64,000 nt of DNA from Pantoea rwandensis (GTDB lineage Bacteria > Pseudomonadota > Gammaproteobacteria > Enterobacterales > Enterobacteriaceae), in contig NZ_MLFR01000026.1 in the NCBI RefSeq assembly GCF_002095475.1, forward strand, positions 22,150-86,149. Direction: 5' to 3'. A model generated the notes under the pieces. That model worked only from the letters and a program-made list of their open reading frames with translations, searched no databases and had not been told where the DNA came from. The first letter of the stretch is position 1, and every line of letters starts with the position of its first letter. A program made the translations under genes and the position numbers. Positions 1 to 8,402 of this stretch are shown here, piece by piece.

Positions 1-1
1 C

Positions 2-745
2 ATTGGCGGCAGTGCCACCAACGATGGCGGCTCCGGTATGATGCAGGCGCTCGGTGCACGTTTGCTGGATAAACAGAATAATGAGATTGCTTTCGGCGGC
101 GGCGCGTTACCGCAGCTAGAGCGGATTGAGATAGACCAGCTGGACGCACGGCTTCAGCAGTGCCGCATAGAAGTGGCTTGCGATGTGACGAACCCATTGA
201 CCGGCGAAGAGGGCGCTTCGGCCATTTTTGGCCCACAAAAGGGCGCGACGCCGGAACTGGTTCGCCAGTTGGATCAGGCTTTGGAACACTACGCGGGCAT
301 CATTCACCGCGATTTGGATATTGATGTGCTGCACATCGCAGGTGGTGGTGCAGCGGGGGGCATGGGCGCGGCGCTGCACGCATTTTGCCATGCCGAATTG
401 CGCCGAGGCATTGAGATTGTGACGGAAGCCCTGGGACTTGCTGAACAGGTGAAAGATGCAGACCTGGTGATTACCGGGGAAGGGCGTATTGATAGCCAAA
501 CCATTAATGGCAAAGTGCCAATCGGTGTGGCCAAGGTTGCAAAGCAGTTCAACAAACCTGTGGTGGGTATCGCCGGTAGTTTAACCTCGGATGTGGGAAT
601 CGTGCATCAACACGGATTGGATGCGGTGTTTAGCGTGCTGTTCAGTATCGGCACGCTCGAGGACGCGCTAAAGAATGCGGCGCAGAATGTGCGGCTGACG
701 GCGCGCAATGTCGCGGCGACCCTCAAGATGGGGCAGGGGTTGTAA
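2..745 (+). CDS. Glycerate 2-kinase, C-terminal part (cut by window edge)
   Basis: The reading frame is open from the first bases, so the gene starts before the window and about 248 codons are visible. It reads IGGSATNDGGSGMMQALGAR at the left edge, a glycine-rich motif of the GarK/GlxK glycerate kinases, which phosphorylate D-glycerate with ATP to 2-phosphoglycerate in glycolate and glucarate/galactarate breakdown. Further family motifs are the HIAGGGAAGGMGA stretch and the VITGEGRIDSQT stretch near the end. Family assignment is firm. I cannot choose between the garK and glxK types, so no symbol is given. It converges on barA, with a hairpin repeat between the two stop codons. Confidence 0.9.
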   Translation: MGGSATNDGGSGMMQALGARLLDKQNNEIAFGGGALPQLERIEIDQLDARLQQCRIEVACDVTNPLTGEEGASAIFGPQKGATPELVRQLDQALEHYAGIIHRDLDIDVLHIAGGGAAGGMGAALHAFCHAELRRGIEIVTEALGLAEQVKDADLVITGEGRIDSQTINGKVPIGVAKVAKQFNKPVVGIAGSLTSDVGIVHQHGLDAVFSVLFSIGTLEDALKNAAQNVRLTARNVAATLKMGQGL

Positions 746-761
746 CCCCTGCGCTAAGCGC

Positions 762-842
762 AGCGGCGCGATTTATCGCGCGTGTTGACCCGATGTGGCA
801 CAGTGCCGCCTCAGGCAAGGCGAGTTAAATTCCGCCGCTACC
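762..842. repeat. Inverted hairpin repeat, REP/BIME-like (degenerate pair)
   Basis: The left arm AGCGGCGCGATTTATCGCGC folds into a GC-rich stem closed by ATTTAT. The right part ends CCGCCGCTACC, the inverse of a GTAGCGGCGG head, but its stem is decayed. The left arm and the sequence past the right end resemble the better preserved copy at 18053-18124. It lies between the convergent stop codons of the glycerate kinase gene and barA. Confidence 0.6.
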
Positions 843-857
843 ATTCTGTTTACGAAA

Positions 858-3587
858 TCATATGACGCCCAGCACCTTGCGCGCCTCTCTGGCGACATTC
901 GCCATCTCGTCGCTCATCTCCAGCAGTTCGGGTTCCAGCGCCTCAATATCGCTTTCCTGATGCAAACTCTTCTCTAACTGCAGGCACAGCTGCTTAAGCC
1001 TCGGCACGCCGCTGTAGCTTGCGCTGCCGTGCAGTTTGTGGATGATTTCACGCAGCCCGGCCACATCATTGCTGGCGATGCAGTTCTCCACGCGCTCTTC
1101 CACTTCGGGCAGAAAATCCAACAGCATTTGCAGCAAGTCACGCGCCAGATCGGGTTTATTCGCGGCCTGGCGCAGAGCCAGCGTCCAGTCGAGAGACGGC
1201 GCAACGTCTGGCTGTACCACCTGCGCTGTTACCCTGTTCGGCGCGTAGCGCTGCAGCAATTGACTGAGCTTGCCCTCATCAATCGGCTTGGCAAGATAGT
1301 CGTTCATGCCTGCACCTATCAGTTGTTCACGCTCACCATCCAGTGCATGAGCAGTGACAGCCACAATCGGTGTGTTGGCATGCAGTGGCAGGTTGCGGAT
1401 GATTTCACTGGCGCGAATGCCATCAATGTCAGGCATCTGAATGTCCATCAGTATCACGTCCAGCTTGTGCAGCCTCGCTTGGCGAATCGCCTGTTCAGCG
1501 TTGTCGCACAAGATGATGTGCTGCACCTCTTCTTCCAGCAACGCCCCAATCAACTTCAGGTTGGCAGGATTGTCATCTACGGCCATGACCGTTAAAGGTT
1601 GGCGGGCACTGCGGGGCTGCGCATCGCTTTGCCGACTATGCAAGTCCAACAGCATCGGCAACAACCGCGTTAAGGAGACGGGCTTAGCAATGCAGCCCGC
1701 AATGCCACGTGCACGGAGATCGTCTGCAAACAGCATCATCTCGCTCGGTAAGGCTAACAGTACGGAATCCGCATGGGAGCGCAGGCGCGTAATCAGCGCA
1801 TCGGAGAGCGTGGTAGGGTGCGGATCGCTGACGGGCAACCCCATCAGAAGCAGCGGGAAATACGTATCCGGCATCTCTTCCAGCGTCGCATAGTGCTGCA
1901 CCTGCAACGGCGTAATGCTCAACATCTCTTGTACCGCTTTTGCAACGGCAGCATGAGGCTCGATATAGGCAAGAGGGATGGCGCGTAAATCCTCCAGCAT
2001 GCGCGGGATGGGAGGAGCATTAGGATTGAGATCCAGATGGATATGGACCCAGAAGGTTGAACCCTGATTCTGACGGCTGTGGAAGGCTATCTCACCGCCC
2101 ATTTCACTGACCAGTTTCTGGGTAATGACCAAGCCCAAGCCGGTGCCGCCGTGGCGACGAGAAATACTGGCATCCGCCTGGCGGAATGCCTGGAACAACT
2201 GTGACTGCTGCTGTTCTGAAATACCGATGCCCGTGTCATGCACCTGGATTTCCAGTTCAGCGCGGGTGGTGCTGAGATTACGTAATTCCACACGCAAATC
2301 GATGTGACCGCTCTCGGTGAATTTAATGGCGTTGCCAATCAGATTAATCAGGATCTGTTGCAGGCGCAGCGGGTCGCCAATCACATTGTCCGGTACCTGT
2401 TTTTCCAGGCAGACGGTGATCTCCAAGCCTTTGTCATGGGCGGACGGCGCCAGCAGGACCAGGGTTTCATCGAGCGTGGCACGAAGGGGGAAGGGGATAG
2501 ACTCCAGCACCAGTTTGCCTGCTTCCAGCTTTGAGAAGTCGAGAACATCGTTGATGATGCTCAACAAATTATTGGCGGAGCGCTCAATGGTACTCATGTA
2601 ATCGCGCTGGTTGGTGCTGAGTCCGGTTTTTAACATCTGGCGGGTAAAGCCAATCACGCCATTCAGCGGTGTGCGCAACTCATGTGACATATTGGCAAGG
2701 AATTCAGATTTGATACGCGCCGCCTCTTGGGCACGCTTCTTCGCCAGATCTAGCTCGACGTTTTGAATCTCTAGCTGTTCCAGGGTTTCACGCAGATCGT
2801 AAGTGGCCTGATCGATATTCTGCTGCATCTCTTCGTGATAGGCGGTGAGCGACATCGCCATGGCATTGATACCATTTTTTAAAATGCTCAGCTCGCCCAG
2901 CATGTAGCCATCCACCCGGCTGTCGAGTTGGCCGCGACGAATCCGGTCCACGGTGGAAACCATATTACGAATCGGCCCAGTGACGTCGCGCATCAGGCGA
3001 TAGGCAAACAGCATGGCGATGCACAAACAGAACAGTAACAGCAAAGTGGCTACAAACACCTCTTTGTACTGCTCCAGTCGTACCGATTGCAGATCCAACT
3101 CAATCGCCACGTAGCCAAGCGGATTGCCCGCGGGTTTGGCATCTTCACCGGGCAGTTCATCCACGGAATAACGTTCTGAGATAATCGGTGTACGTAACAC
3201 CATCAAATTACCGTGGCGTTCAACCGATACACCGTCTTCTAAAGTCGAGATGTCTTCTTTTTGCAACAACGCGAGGTTTTGGTTGTTGTTCGAGGTGACG
3301 TAGATGTGATTGTTGTTGTCGAAAATGGTAATGGCACGGACAATATCGGAATGACGACGATGCAGCAGGCTGACCAACTCGCGAATCGCATCGCGGTTGT
3401 GCCAGGTCATGCCATATTCGCTCGAGACTGCCAGCGGTTCAATAATGTTAGCACCCGCGTCGCGCACCTGATGCTGTAACTCGTTATAGCGGTGAACCAC
3501 GAAGAAGGTACTGAGCAGCAGGCCAATCATCAGCGTTGGCGCCAGTATCAAAATCATCATTCGTGCCCGCAGGCTATATTTGGTCAT
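858..3587 (-). CDS. barA: Hybrid sensor histidine kinase BarA
   Basis: Inner-membrane tripartite sensor kinase of the BarA-UvrY system. In the known family it phosphorylates UvrY/SirA, which drives the CsrB and CsrC RNAs that titrate CsrA (csrA is at 42924). The 909 residues show membrane segments near 10-32 and 178-199 around a periplasmic domain, a HAMP linker, a coiled coil near 255-295, the H-box SHELRTPLNGVIGF with His302, ATPase boxes (NLIGNAIKFT, DTGIGI, GTGLGL at about 416-485), a receiver domain with Asp715 in LMDIQMPD, and an HPt domain with His853 in KLHGSAS. All phosphorelay residues are present. E. coli BarA has 918 residues. The gene is monocistronic and divergent from rlmD. Confidence 0.97.
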   Translation of the reverse strand: MTKYSLRARMMILILAPTLMIGLLLSTFFVVHRYNELQHQVRDAGANIIEPLAVSSEYGMTWHNRDAIRELVSLLHRRHSDIVRAITIFDNNNHIYVTSNNNQNLALLQKEDISTLEDGVSVERHGNLMVLRTPIISERYSVDELPGEDAKPAGNPLGYVAIELDLQSVRLEQYKEVFVATLLLLFCLCIAMLFAYRLMRDVTGPIRNMVSTVDRIRRGQLDSRVDGYMLGELSILKNGINAMAMSLTAYHEEMQQNIDQATYDLRETLEQLEIQNVELDLAKKRAQEAARIKSEFLANMSHELRTPLNGVIGFTRQMLKTGLSTNQRDYMSTIERSANNLLSIINDVLDFSKLEAGKLVLESIPFPLRATLDETLVLLAPSAHDKGLEITVCLEKQVPDNVIGDPLRLQQILINLIGNAIKFTESGHIDLRVELRNLSTTRAELEIQVHDTGIGISEQQQSQLFQAFRQADASISRRHGGTGLGLVITQKLVSEMGGEIAFHSRQNQGSTFWVHIHLDLNPNAPPIPRMLEDLRAIPLAYIEPHAAVAKAVQEMLSITPLQVQHYATLEEMPDTYFPLLLMGLPVSDPHPTTLSDALITRLRSHADSVLLALPSEMMLFADDLRARGIAGCIAKPVSLTRLLPMLLDLHSRQSDAQPRSARQPLTVMAVDDNPANLKLIGALLEEEVQHIILCDNAEQAIRQARLHKLDVILMDIQMPDIDGIRASEIIRNLPLHANTPIVAVTAHALDGEREQLIGAGMNDYLAKPIDEGKLSQLLQRYAPNRVTAQVVQPDVAPSLDWTLALRQAANKPDLARDLLQMLLDFLPEVEERVENCIASNDVAGLREIIHKLHGSASYSGVPRLKQLCLQLEKSLHQESDIEALEPELLEMSDEMANVAREARKVLGVI

Positions 3588-3677
3588 AATTGTGGCCTGG
3601 CGACTCCTGGCATTTTATCCCTGTGCACAAACCGGTAGCGGCGGCACACCCAATTAATATAGAGAATTCACAACACT

Positions 3678-4994
3678 ATGGCGCAATTTTACTCCGCAAA
3701 ACAGCGTGTGACGACCAAGCTTCGTATTACCGTCACCATTGAAGACCTTGATCCCTTTGGGCAAGGTGTTGCGCGCCATAAAGGAAAGGCAATGTTCGTC
3801 AGTGGTGCGCTGCCGGGTGAACAGGCAGAAGTCACGGTCATTGAGGATAAACGTCAATATGCTCGCGCCAAAGCCACGAAGATTATCAACCCGAGCGCGC
3901 AGCGTGAGAAGCCGCGCTGCGTGCACTTCGGGGTCTGTGGTGGCTGTCAGCAGCAGCATGCGGCCGTAGAGTTGCAGGAAGCCAGTAAAGCGCGCGGGCT
4001 CAGTCGGCTGCTTAGCCAGGATGCCCCCTTACCCGTGCATGTTGATGAGATCATCAGTGGCCAGAGTTGGGGCTATCGCCGGCGTGCGCGTTTGGGGTTG
4101 CAGTGGCAGCCTAAACAGCAGCGTTTACAGATGGGGTTTCGTCAGGCGGCCAGTAACGATTTGGTTGAATTGAAGCAGTGCACTATTTTGGTGCCCCAGC
4201 TTGAGGCGCTACTCCAGCCGTTGCACCAGTGCCTCAGTTCGCTGCAGGCCGTCAGGCGTTTGGGACATGTTGAACTGGTTCTGGCTGACAATGGCCCACT
4301 GATGGTACTGCGTCATCTTGATGCATTGTCCGCTGGCGATCGCGCAAAACTGGAACGTTTTTCGCATGAGCATCAACTGATGTGCTATTTGGCCGATGGC
4401 AGTGACATCTTGCAGCCGTTGGGTGACTACGCACCCTTTTATCAATCCTTTGATTTAAGGCTCACTTTTAGCCCACAAGATTTCATTCAGGTTAACGATG
4501 GCGTGAATCAGCAGATGGTGGCAAAGGCCATTGAGTGGCTGGATTTGCAGCCAGAGGATCGCGTGCTGGATCTGTTTTGCGGCATGGGCAACTTTACGCT
4601 GCCAATAGGAAAGTTTGTACAAAATGCCGTGGGTGTGGAGGGTGTTGCAGCATTAGTCCAGCAGGCAGCGTATAATGCTGAGCTGAATAATCTTAAAAAT
4701 GTCCGCTTTTTCCAGCACAACCTGGAGGAAGACGTTGCCCGCCAACCGTGGGCAGCACAGGGATTTAACAAGGTGTTACTGGATCCCGCGCGTGCCGGAG
4801 CCGCAGGTGTGATGTCGCACATCGTTAAACTTGCGCCGCAACGTGTGGTCTATGTTTCCTGTAACCCAACAACACTTGCGCGCGACAGTCAGGCATTACT
4901 GTCGGCGGGCTACCATTTGGAAAGGGTCGCGATGCTGGATATGTTCCCACATACCAGCCATCTCGAATCCATGGTGCTGTTCAGCAAAACATAA
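3678..4994 (+). CDS. rlmD: 23S rRNA (uracil-1939-C5)-methyltransferase RlmD
   Basis: SAM-dependent methylation of U1939 in 23S rRNA. An N-terminal TRAM domain (about 15-70) is followed by the 4Fe-4S cysteines Cys81, Cys87 and Cys90 in CVHFGVCGGC, with the fourth probably in LKQCTILVPQ. The SAM motif is LDLFCGMGNFTLPI, and the nucleophilic cysteine lies in YVSCNPTTLARDS near the C-terminus. The 438 residues match the E. coli enzyme (433), whose start MAQFYSAK is shared. It is divergent from barA and lies just upstream of relA, the usual enterobacterial arrangement. Confidence 0.97.
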   Translation: MAQFYSAKQRVTTKLRITVTIEDLDPFGQGVARHKGKAMFVSGALPGEQAEVTVIEDKRQYARAKATKIINPSAQREKPRCVHFGVCGGCQQQHAAVELQEASKARGLSRLLSQDAPLPVHVDEIISGQSWGYRRRARLGLQWQPKQQRLQMGFRQAASNDLVELKQCTILVPQLEALLQPLHQCLSSLQAVRRLGHVELVLADNGPLMVLRHLDALSAGDRAKLERFSHEHQLMCYLADGSDILQPLGDYAPFYQSFDLRLTFSPQDFIQVNDGVNQQMVAKAIEWLDLQPEDRVLDLFCGMGNFTLPIGKFVQNAVGVEGVAALVQQAAYNAELNNLKNVRFFQHNLEEDVARQPWAAQGFNKVLLDPARAGAAGVMSHIVKLAPQRVVYVSCNPTTLARDSQALLSAGYHLERVAMLDMFPHTSHLESMVLFSKT

Positions 4995-5026
4995 GCGACG
5001 TCTTTGTCGTTATGGCAGGAGAGGAT

Positions 5027-7258
5027 ATGGTTGCGGTTAGAAGTGCGCATTTAAATACGGCAGGGGAGTTTGCCCTGGACCAGTGGATAGCCAGTTTAAG
5101 TATTCATAATCCGCAATCTTGCCAGCGACTGGCGGATGCGTGGCGCTACTGTGAAGCCGAAACGCACGACCATCCAGATCAGGCTCTACTGCTATGGCGT
5201 GGTATTGAGATGGTGGAAATCCTCACCATGCTCAGTATGGACAACGACAGCCTACGCGCAGCCCTGTTGTTCCCGCTGGCTAACGCCGATGTGGTGAGCG
5301 AAGAAGACCTGGAAACGGCCTTCGGTAAAGGCATTGTGTCGCTGGTACACGGCGTACGCGATATGGATGCCATTCGCCAACTTAAAGCGATCCATAATGA
5401 CTCCATGGCCTCTGAACAGGTGGATAACGTGCGCCGCATGTTATTGGCCATGGTGGAAGATTTTCGCTGTGTGGTCATCAAGCTGGCGGAGCGTATTGCT
5501 CACCTGCGTGAGATGAAGGACGCGCCTGAAGATGAGCGCGTACTGGCAGCGAAAGAGAGCACCAACATTTATGCGCCGCTGGCTAACCGCCTCGGTATCG
5601 GCCAGCTCAAATGGGAGCTGGAAGATTACTGCTTCCGTTATCTGCATCCTGATGAATATAAGCGCATCGCGAAACTGCTGCATGAGCGCCGTATCGATCG
5701 TGAAAGCTATATCGATGACTTCGTACAGAACCTGCGCACTGAGATGCAGAAAGAAGGCGTGCGTGCTGAAGTCTATGGCCGCCCGAAACACATCTACAGT
5801 ATCTGGCGCAAGATGCAGAAGAAGTCGCTGGCGTTCGATGAGCTGTTCGATGTGCGTGCGGTGCGCATCGTCGCGGAGCGTTTGCAGGATTGCTACGGTG
5901 CGCTAGGTACGGTGCATACACTGTATCGCCACCTGCCAAGCGAATTTGATGATTACGTCGCCAACCCGAAACCGAACGGCTATCAATCGATTCATACCGT
6001 GGTGCTGGGCCCACAAGGCAAAACGGTAGAAATCCAGATTCGTACGCGTCAGATGCATGAAGATGCCGAACTGGGTGTGGCGGCGCACTGGAAGTACAAA
6101 GAAGGCCCGACGTCCAGCAACGCCCGTGGTGCGGCGGGTCATGAGGAGCGAATTGCGTGGCTGCGTAAATTGATCACCTGGCAGGAAGAGATGTCTGATT
6201 CTGGTGAGATGCTGGAAGAAGTGCGCAGCCAGGTGTTTGATGATCGAGTATATGTCTTTACCCCGAAAGGTGACGTCGTTGATTTACCTTCGGGTTCGAC
6301 GCCGCTCGACTTCGCGTATCACATTCACAGTGATATCGGGCATCGCTGTATCGGTGCCAAAATCAGCGGCCGCATTGTGCCCTTTACCTATCAGTTGCAG
6401 ATGGGCGATCAGATTGAAGTGATCACCCAGAAGCAGCCGAATCCAAGTCGTGACTGGCTGAACCCGAACCTCGGCTATATCACCACCAGCCGCGGGCGCT
6501 CGAAGATCCATAACTGGTTCCGCAAACAGGATCGTGACAAGAACATTCTGGCAGGCCGTCAGATTTTGGAAAGTGAGCTCAGCCAGCTGGATATCAGTTT
6601 CCGCGAAGCCGAAAAAATTCTGTTGCCGCGTTACAACGTCAGCTCGCAGGATGAGCTATTAGCCATGATTGGCGGCGGTGATATTCGTCTCAATCAGATG
6701 GTCAACTTCCTGCAGGCCAAGCTGAATAAGCCGAGTGCCGAAGAGGAAGACCGCGAAGCACTGCGCCAACTGACGCAAAAAGCCTATACGCCATCGCCGC
6801 GCAAAGAGAGCGGACGCGTGGTGGTGGAAGGGGTGGGCAATCTGCTGCACCACATTGCACGCTGCTGCCAGCCGATTCCGGGCGACGACATTGTCGGCTT
6901 TATCACCCAAGGTCGGGGTATTTCAATTCACCGCGCCGACTGTGACCAGTTGAGCGAGCTGATCTCTCATGCGCCAGAACGTATCGTTGATGCCGTATGG
7001 GGCGAAGATTATTCCAGCGGTTATTCGCTGGTGGTGCGTGTGACCGCCAACGACCGCAGCGGCCTGCTGCGTGACATCACCACTATTCTGGCGAATGAGA
7101 AGGTGAATGTATTGGGCGTATCCAGCCGCAGCGACACCAAAAAGCAGCTGGCAACCATTGATATGGATATCGAAATCTACAACCAGCAGGTGCTAGGCCG
7201 CGTGTTGGCACGCCTTAATCAGGTGCCGGATATTATCGACGCGCGTCGCTTGAACTGA
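5027..7258 (+). CDS. relA: GTP pyrophosphokinase RelA, (p)ppGpp synthetase I
   Basis: Ribosome-associated stringent factor that makes pppGpp/ppGpp when uncharged tRNA occupies the A site. An N-terminal pseudo-hydrolase domain is followed by the synthetase domain (VYGRPKHIYSIWRKM, FDVRAVRIV, NPKPNGYQSIHT), a TGS domain (VYVFTPKGDVVDLPSGST), a zinc-finger/CC region (HHIARCCQPIPGD) and a C-terminal ACT/RRM domain. I place the start at the ATG reading MVAVRSAH, as in E. coli. An AGGAGAGG ribosome site lies just before it, and the upstream in-frame ATG at 5012 would place that site inside the gene. This gives 743 residues. MazEF does not follow. Confidence 0.97.
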   Translation: MVAVRSAHLNTAGEFALDQWIASLSIHNPQSCQRLADAWRYCEAETHDHPDQALLLWRGIEMVEILTMLSMDNDSLRAALLFPLANADVVSEEDLETAFGKGIVSLVHGVRDMDAIRQLKAIHNDSMASEQVDNVRRMLLAMVEDFRCVVIKLAERIAHLREMKDAPEDERVLAAKESTNIYAPLANRLGIGQLKWELEDYCFRYLHPDEYKRIAKLLHERRIDRESYIDDFVQNLRTEMQKEGVRAEVYGRPKHIYSIWRKMQKKSLAFDELFDVRAVRIVAERLQDCYGALGTVHTLYRHLPSEFDDYVANPKPNGYQSIHTVVLGPQGKTVEIQIRTRQMHEDAELGVAAHWKYKEGPTSSNARGAAGHEERIAWLRKLITWQEEMSDSGEMLEEVRSQVFDDRVYVFTPKGDVVDLPSGSTPLDFAYHIHSDIGHRCIGAKISGRIVPFTYQLQMGDQIEVITQKQPNPSRDWLNPNLGYITTSRGRSKIHNWFRKQDRDKNILAGRQILESELSQLDISFREAEKILLPRYNVSSQDELLAMIGGGDIRLNQMVNFLQAKLNKPSAEEEDREALRQLTQKAYTPSPRKESGRVVVEGVGNLLHHIARCCQPIPGDDIVGFITQGRGISIHRADCDQLSELISHAPERIVDAVWGEDYSSGYSLVVRVTANDRSGLLRDITTILANEKVNVLGVSSRSDTKKQLATIDMDIEIYNQQVLGRVLARLNQVPDIIDARRLN

Positions 7259-7266
7259 TTGTTACA

Positions 7267-7330
7267 GGTCGCCATAAATGGCGCCCCTACAGGGTGTCGG
7301 TGCGCCGTAGGGTCGCCATTTATGGCGACC
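7267..7330. repeat. Inverted hairpin repeat pair, REP/BIME-like (family A, intact)
   Basis: Two 24-base arms (7267-7290 and 7307-7330) are inverse copies with one mismatch. The right arm reads GTAG then a perfect 7-bp stem GGTCGCC-ATTTAT-GGCGACC. The GTAG heads of both arms face inward across a 16-base centre. A GTAG head plus an imperfect palindrome is the architecture of REP elements moved by RAYT transposases. It sits between relA and mazG, where E. coli has mazEF. Confidence 0.75.
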
Positions 7331-7360
7331 TTTTCCATTTTAATCCCATAAGGATTCCTC

Positions 7361-8167
7361 ATGACTGCCCTAAACCGTCTGCTCACCATCATGCAAACCC
7401 TGCGCGACCCCGAGCGCGGTTGCCCGTGGGATCGACAGCAGACCTTTGCTTCTATCGCCCCCTATACGCTGGAAGAGACCTACGAAGTGATCGATGCGAT
7501 TCAACGCGAAGACTTTGACGATCTGCGCGGAGAACTCGGTGATCTGCTGTTCCAGGTGGTGTTTTATGCGCAAATGGCCGATGAACAGCAGCGTTTCAAT
7601 TTTGATGACATCTGCAACGCCATCAGTGACAAACTGGAGCGTCGCCATCCCCATATTTTCGGTGATGTGAAAGCTGATACCACGCAGGAAGTGCTGAAGA
7701 ACTGGGAAGCCATCAAACACAGCGAGCGTGCCGAGAAGTCACAGCACTCGGTGCTGGATGACATTCCTAAAGCGTTACCGGCACTGATGCGCGCGCACAA
7801 AATTCAGAAGCGCTGTAGCACGGTGGGATTCGACTGGAATAACCTCGGCCCGGTGCTCGACAAAGTGCATGAAGAGATCGATGAAGTGATGCACGAAGCG
7901 CAGCAGGCAGTGATCGATAACGACAAGCTGGAAGAGGAGATTGGCGATCTGCTGTTCGCCACCGTCAACCTTTCTCGCCATCTGGGCAGCAAAGCGGAAA
8001 TTGCTTTGCAGAAAGCTAACGATAAATTTGAGCGCCGCTTCCGCCAGGTTGAAACGATTATCAGCGAGCAAGGGCTGGCAATGACCGATGCGACACTGGA
8101 TCAGATGGAAGCCGCCTGGCAACAGGTGAAAGTGAGTGAGAACAAAGACTCAGCGATTATTCCTTAA
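7361..8167 (+). CDS. mazG: Nucleoside triphosphate pyrophosphohydrolase MazG
   Basis: Cytoplasmic all-alpha NTP pyrophosphatase that hydrolyses (d)NTPs to NMP and pyrophosphate. In E. coli it limits (p)ppGpp build-up during starvation. Two tandem MazG folds are visible: the first with LEETYEVIDAI and RGELGDLLFQVVFYAQ (about residues 35-70), the second with EEIDEV and EEEIGDLLFATVNLSRH (about 170-210). Both carry the acidic metal-binding residues. The 268 residues compare with 263 in E. coli. It follows relA, a functionally consistent neighbour, with a hairpin repeat instead of mazEF between them. Confidence 0.96.
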   Translation: MTALNRLLTIMQTLRDPERGCPWDRQQTFASIAPYTLEETYEVIDAIQREDFDDLRGELGDLLFQVVFYAQMADEQQRFNFDDICNAISDKLERRHPHIFGDVKADTTQEVLKNWEAIKHSERAEKSQHSVLDDIPKALPALMRAHKIQKRCSTVGFDWNNLGPVLDKVHEEIDEVMHEAQQAVIDNDKLEEEIGDLLFATVNLSRHLGSKAEIALQKANDKFERRFRQVETIISEQGLAMTDATLDQMEAAWQQVKVSENKDSAIIP

Positions 8168-8319
8168 ATTGCTGATTATTCCTTCGCTGTGCATAATTCG
8201 TCCGATTGCGCTTACTCGATTCAGCCAAGCGGCAACTTTGTGACGCACGTCAACATTTCAACCCCACCTATCCGCTATGTTATTGGCAACAATGCGTAGG
8301 GGATGGTGTGATTCATCAA

Positions 8320-8348
8320 TTGTGGCTTAGGACGACTTCGGGTATACT
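8320..8348 (+). promoter_or_regulatory. Sigma-70 promoter for pyrG
   Basis: A -35 box TTGTGG (8320-8325) and a -10 box TATACT (8343-8348) are separated by 17 bases and end about 55 bases before the pyrG start. The spacing and the -10 box are good and the -35 box is partial. No other strong promoter was seen in the 235 bases between mazG and pyrG. Confidence 0.6.
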
Positions 8349-8402
8349 ATTTTCCCGTCTTGGTTATTCCATCGTCTTTAAACCTAAACTCTCAGGTTCA
8401 GC

